From: Marchantia polymorpha subsp. ruderalis
Lineage: Eukaryota; Streptophyta; Marchantiopsida; Marchantiales; Marchantiaceae
Direction: 5' to 3'
NCBI GenBank assembly: GCA_037833965.1
Contig: AP031354.1
Location: 11,634,001 to 11,698,000, forward strand
Length of the DNA: 64,000 bases
A program made the translations under genes and the position numbers. The notes under the pieces were generated by a model. That model did not search any database. It was given only the letters and a program-made list of their open reading frames with translations, and was not told the origin of the DNA. Below are positions 59,233 to 64,000 of the stretch, piece by piece (positions within the stretch are counted from its first letter, which is position 1; each line of letters opens with the position of its first letter).

Positions 59233-60650
59233 TCACGCTCTGAGACGCAGGCGACGACTTGGACGTCCGTCGCCGGGGCTCGGAAATCGGCCGTCCGCGC
59301 TGATCAGAAGCTATGGCGTGCGGGGAAGGTCTGAATTGCCCCGAGCTCAGTCAGAAGCAGGGGACTATGGCAGGCAGATGGCAACCTCGGGGAGGTTCAG
59401 AATCTGGAGGCCTGAAAGATGAAACGGACAGTGCGTGCGTGATGATGCAACGCGTCTTCAGGCGCGTGCGAACGACGCACCCGGCGCGTGAAGGTCCGCG
59501 CGCGACAGGACGAGCACTGTCGCCTCGCATTCTGCCTCGGAGCTCTCGTCCGGACCCGCGCCTGCGGCCGGCTTTGTACAAGTACGCCACTCGCCGAGTT
59601 CTTTCTCAGCTGCTCGACTGGAACCTCAAGGTAGGTGCGTCTCACGCTCGCTGCTCTGTCTCTCTATCTGTCTCTCTGTGTCTCTCGCTTTTGGATTTGG
59701 TCCTGCGCTGCCTGGGGTCGACGCTGCGGGTTTTCTTTTCCTGTGTGGTTGCTCGGAGCTTTGGAGTGGAATTTCGATGAGCCGACCGGAATTGACGAAC
59801 GAAATGGGTCCCTGAAGTTTGGAACAGAGGAACTCGAGGATAGATTGGCGATCGAGGATTTAGATAGAAGGGTTTCAGGTACATGGATTTGAGTAACGGG
59901 GATGGATCTCGTACCGGATCTGATCGAGGAAAGTTGGGCAGTCGAGTGCTCCCTTTTGAGCTCCGGAATTATGATGCGCTCGTGCGTTGTAGTGAGATGA
60001 AGTCAGTTTGAGTGTGGCCGTGGGTAGAAGGCATGGTGTGGCGCGGCGGAGAAGGCATTTCTTAGAAATCATTTGGCATATGGGTCAGGCGGACTGCTTA
60101 TCTTGGAATTCCTGGTTTTAGATCTCATCCTTTGTGTTGACTATGTCTCAGCGGCTGACATGTTTTTCGATTGTGGATGGGTGTAGGAACTGGAGCTAAT
60201 TGAATTTTAGACAGGACCACAACAGAGGATTTGATTCTGCGACACACTTGTAAGTTGGGAACAGTATTTGGCGAGCACTTGCGTTTTGACCAATATATCG
60301 AGTTTCTGTTTGGTAATCTCGTCAGTGGATAAGCTTAGATTTACAACGTCGTATGTTTCTGCACTTGTTGAGTCTACTAGTGAATAATTTTTCTGAATCA
60401 GATACTTCATCATACGTAATTCTTGCTGGTATCTAGAGAAACTTCCCATCCCCATGATACTGCTGTTTTCCTGAACAATCATGCAAAAACCCTGAGGAAG
60501 AGAATGTTTTAGAATGTTTTCCAGACATCAGGTTGAGAGGAGACGGGTAGGGAAAATGTGATTTGAAGTAGCTGTTTATGCCGTAGAGATCCATCGTTGC
60601 AGAGTTATTAATTGGATATCTTGTTTGATTCGCAGAAGTGGAAATACGTC

Positions 60651-61758
60651 ATGACAGATAAGGGTATGGGGTCACATGGTCACGGGTTTCCTGGTTATCC
60701 TCCCGGAGGATACCCCGGAGCTCCACCCTACGGGGCTCCTCCTCAAGGTTACCCGCCTTATGGAGCTCCACCTCCTCAAGGTTATCCTCCTCCTCCTCAA
60801 GGTTACTATGCTCCTCCCCAGGGAGGCTATCCCCCACCAGCGACTGGGTACCCCGCCCCATCTGGCTACCCACAAGCCGGACACCCTCCACATGGATCTT
60901 ACCCTGCTCCTTACCCTGCCCCGTACCCCTCCAGCCACGGAGGACATGCGCCCAGTGGTTACCCTGTTGCACCCTATGGCATCATGCCAATGATGGGAGG
61001 TAAGTGAACCTCTAATATCTTCACTTTTTTTCCTAAGCTGTATGTCGTTCTGAGGACTAGCGTGTGCATGCAATTTATTTTGAAAACAGTTCATTAGAGG
61101 AAAGTCGTTGATGTTGGTCATCGATTTTTCTCCTTTCCTCAATTTAAAGATTCTGGTCTGCCGAAAGGCTTGTATTCTTAAATTGCAATGTTGTTGTAAC
61201 TGACCTCTCTCTGCATTTGACCATGTGCAGGTCATGGAGGTCACAAGGCAGGCAAAGTTCATGTTGGCTCTCATGGTCACAGTTCTCATGGGCATTACAA
61301 GCACGGGAAGCATAAGAAGTACAAAGGTCACAAGTTCGGCAAGAAGTATAAAGGTGGCTACAAGGGCAAGGGATGGAAAGGAAAGAAAAAGGTAATGGCA
61401 ATCTTTACTCTGTGTCAGTATCAATTTCTTCATGAGTATGTAGTGAGTTCAGTAATTGTGAGCTGCAATCAGGAAATACTCTCATGTTTGCTCTGTAAAT
61501 AGTCTTGTATCATCATGTACATCGAAAGACAAATTTCTGCGCAAACTTTGCTTATCGGTCAGTAAGGCTTGTGAAGGACCCGCTCTTATTATCAAAACAG
61601 TAGTCCATCAGGTTCAAGGACATTTGGTTTTATCAACTGACTGCAGTAGCTTAGAGGATAAGTCTGAAAGGGTTTGTTTGAAACTGTTTTTCCGCTACAC
61701 TTTTCCTCCCCATTATTCTATCTTGACATGTGTTTCTTTGGCTTGATCATTGTAGTAA
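60651..61758 (+). CDS. XYPPX-repeat, His/Lys-rich tail protein (glycine-rich A3-like)
   Basis: A small plant protein of the XYPPX/GRP-A3-like group, function unknown, predicted to be low-complexity and disordered. Coding exons are 60651-60999, 61231-61391 and a last exon starting with the stop TAA at 61756, right after the acceptor TTGTAG. The start is MTDKGMGSHGHGFPGYPPGG, matching the DKG-F/M opening usual for this group; GYPPYGAPP-type repeats follow, then GHGGHKAGKVHVGSH and a Lys/Gly end, about 170 aa. The phase-1 intron before GHGGHKAG is at the same place as in the C2 gene. A leader exon ends at 59630 with a good donor and is joined to 60636; the joined leader stays open in frame back to an ATG at 59313, so a longer protein is possible but less likely. 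Confidence 0.85.
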
Positions 61759-64000
61759 TCTGAAGTCCATTTGGGTCTCTTCTTCGCTTACAAGCAAAGG
61801 CACACAGACTGGGACAGCCAGTCATTTCGTGCGCTTCCAAAGCCGATGCTTGAAAGCTTCCGAACTGGATGGTATACATGCGAGTTGTGAAGTATCAGTG
61901 TTTGGATGCTGCACCCGGCAATCTGGGCTGGTAGCCACTCTAGAAATTCATTCAGCGTTTGTAACATGATCTAGGACACAAAGTTATATGATGAGGACAC
62001 TTGTGTGTCCAATGGCTACTATTCTCAGCTTGTAGATATGCAGTTGTCCTATGTCCATTTGCCACACTAGATGAGGAGGTTCCGTCACTTGTGTGCACAG
62101 TAGAGGTCACTCCAAAATCAAAATACTATGTTTCTATTAATCTGGTGGATAGCAGATATACATATTTGGGGTCCTGTGCTCTTGGCTATTGCACATTGCA
62201 GAGTGCAGGGTTGGTTCACATTTCTTGTTAAACGAAGTAGTGAGTCCCGTCTAAAGAAACTCGCCCACGTGGTCACTTTCATGAAACTTCGTTATCCTGA
62301 AACGTTCATTGACAAATCTATTCATCACTGTCGTGGCTGTCGTCAAATCTCGTTTGTTCAGTTCTCAGTGATAAGCTTTCAATGACTTAGGAGCCTTTCA
62401 TCCTCCGTTGAGACACATCAGGAGTCTATCCATTCTCGAATGGTCTCTTTTAAATTTATTTCCATGAATTTGGCATTGGTTTACAGCTGTAGTGGAGTCT
62501 TCATACCGAGCACATGCACTTTAAACTCTTAATATCAAGAGCCGTTCCATTTCTCTTGTTGCTCGAAGAGGGTAAGCTTTAGATGATTCGCGTGAGATCT
62601 GCAGGAAAAAGTCGTTTGCAATGTGGACTGGAAAGCAGCATTTCACATCAAGATATAAAGGAAGCGGGAATTTGCAGGTGGAGCTCTGGTATCGGACATA
62701 AATACAGGTTTGAAGCAAAGGACCTTTCCTTCTTTTAGTCAAGATCAAAACTAAACTTGAGTTCAGTTTGTCAACTCGAATTCCTTATCCGAGGATGAGT
62801 TGGACACTAGATTGCAACTTTCCTAGTGTACAAATTTGAGTTGCACGAAAGCTACTACGTGATTTTATTCTATGATTTGCAAATATAATATCAGTAGGTT
62901 TGTAATTATCCAAATTATTCACAATATGTTACATTTAACATTGGAAGTAAAATTTTTTCTATGATACTCAATTAAAATTATTGTTTATTCATAATGAAGT
63001 AAAGACAAAAATTCACAAGTCTAATGAAAATTACAAAATGCACTCAATGTTTGAAATTTTATAATCATTGAAATTAGTAGCGATCGCTGAAGTATCTAAT
63101 ATCATCTTGCATCTGATTTAATTCCATTTGTATAATACTCGGGGAAACTAATCGGGAATATATTATTGGTTTATTCAAGTTTATTTATTATTACAATATA
63201 AAAGAATTTGATATGCAATATATTAGTTTATCTTTTTGCCCCATACAGATCTGTATGTAACTGAACTCAAGTAAATAGATAGTTAAAACGATTGTTTATA
63301 TATTTCATAATTTCATTGTTTTTTTAACGAAATATTATGTGAATTAATAACAATACAATTATAAAAAATTAAAATATTCACATTTAAAATATAACATATT
63401 CAAAAATGGATATTGTAACTATGTTTATGACATATATTTTGGGAAAGTTTTCACATACAACATTTTATATGATCAATGTCAAATATTATCTTACAATCAA
63501 TGATTGAATGTGAGATAATTTCATAAAAAAATAAAATTATCCATGAAATATATATAATTTTTTGTATATATATATAATCAAATCTAAAAATGGTCAATGT
63601 TGGTACTATGATATATTATTTAAACAATAATATCATTTGGTAAGAATCAATTTGATTGAATACTTAATTAAAATTTGTGTCCAAATGGAACGTTCGAAAA
63701 CGATCAAAAATATATATGGCATGATCATTCATGTAGAAATGATGAAGAATATTATATGATATAGTTAAAAGAAATGATAGTGTGTGTTTGACAGATATAA
63801 CATGGTAAAAAATCATGTTATATCTTGCAACAGATTTCAAACATTTTGCAGTTGAACCAATGCTATTGAAAAGTAAGATTTTATGTGATTCCAATGATAA
63901 AATTGAGAAAAGTTTCATGTATCCGATGGTGAGCAAGCCAAACATGTACATGTAGAAATAGGAAAAATTGATTTTCAAGTATCTAAAATATAATACAAAT
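61759..64000. other. 3' flank and AT-rich DNA to the window end
   Basis: The first few hundred bases probably include the 3' untranslated region of the tail gene. From about 62850 the DNA is extremely AT-rich. The open frames on either strand have no recognisable domain. Confidence 0.5.

Noticed and set aside
60672-61433. 253-codon - strand frame
   Set aside because: It lies antisense across an exon, an intron and the next exon of the XYPPX gene. It is a shadow of the repetitive tail.

Overview
This window is nuclear DNA of a land plant. The support is a plant-type NB-ARC/LRR resistance gene with phase-compatible introns, a LURP-one-related gene, a V-ATPase subunit G gene, two XYPPX-tail genes, plant Copia and Gypsy retrotransposons, and a hAT relic. 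The short intron-rich genes and cysteine-containing LRRs would fit a bryophyte or lycophyte, but the sequence does not settle the species.

Layout. 2494-6867 (+): a seven-exon NLR gene that reads as one open frame across GT-AG introns (about 1060 aa), with an unusual helical N-terminal region. 7903-11326 (+): the 5' part of a decayed Copia element, interrupted at 11327. 11327-30725: a cluster of Gypsy-type material made of four very long LTR copies (A, B, C and an inverted fragment D) and two pol fragments. 31640-33900 (+): a hAT transposase relic followed by a decayed armadillo-repeat sequence. 34739-37882: a solo LTR of the same family with a perfect 5-bp target duplication. 37883-40768: AT-rich, with one hairpin/MITE-like element. 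40769-42053 (-): a three-exon LURP-one-related gene with a 53-bp tandem repeat just upstream. 43030-43600 (-): a second, separate Copia fragment. 47874-51125 (+): a C2-domain gene with a Pro/Tyr-rich tail and a stop-containing cassette exon. 53132-54601 (-): V-ATPase subunit G, five exons, the first coding exon only 11 nt. 60651-61758 (+): a second XYPPX/His-Lys tail gene without C2. The rest is AT-rich intergenic DNA with small inverted and tandem repeats.

Most unusual item. The Gypsy-family LTRs are about 5.3 kb, and each long copy carries a reading frame of about 3 kb on the element's sense strand. The frame lies upstream of the LTR TATA box, so it sits in U3. It encodes a helical domain, a Pro/Ser/Gly-rich linker, an acidic patch and a long coiled coil. 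The solo LTR shares the promoter and R-U5 but has no such frame, so two LTR types coexist. The LTRs are also filled with short GC-rich self-complementary words.

Among the host genes, the C2 gene and the gene near 60.7 kb share their C-terminal module and the same phase-1 intron position. This suggests that a tail module was duplicated onto a C2 gene. All exon joins were worked out by hand from splice signals, reading phase and family knowledge; no transcripts were available.
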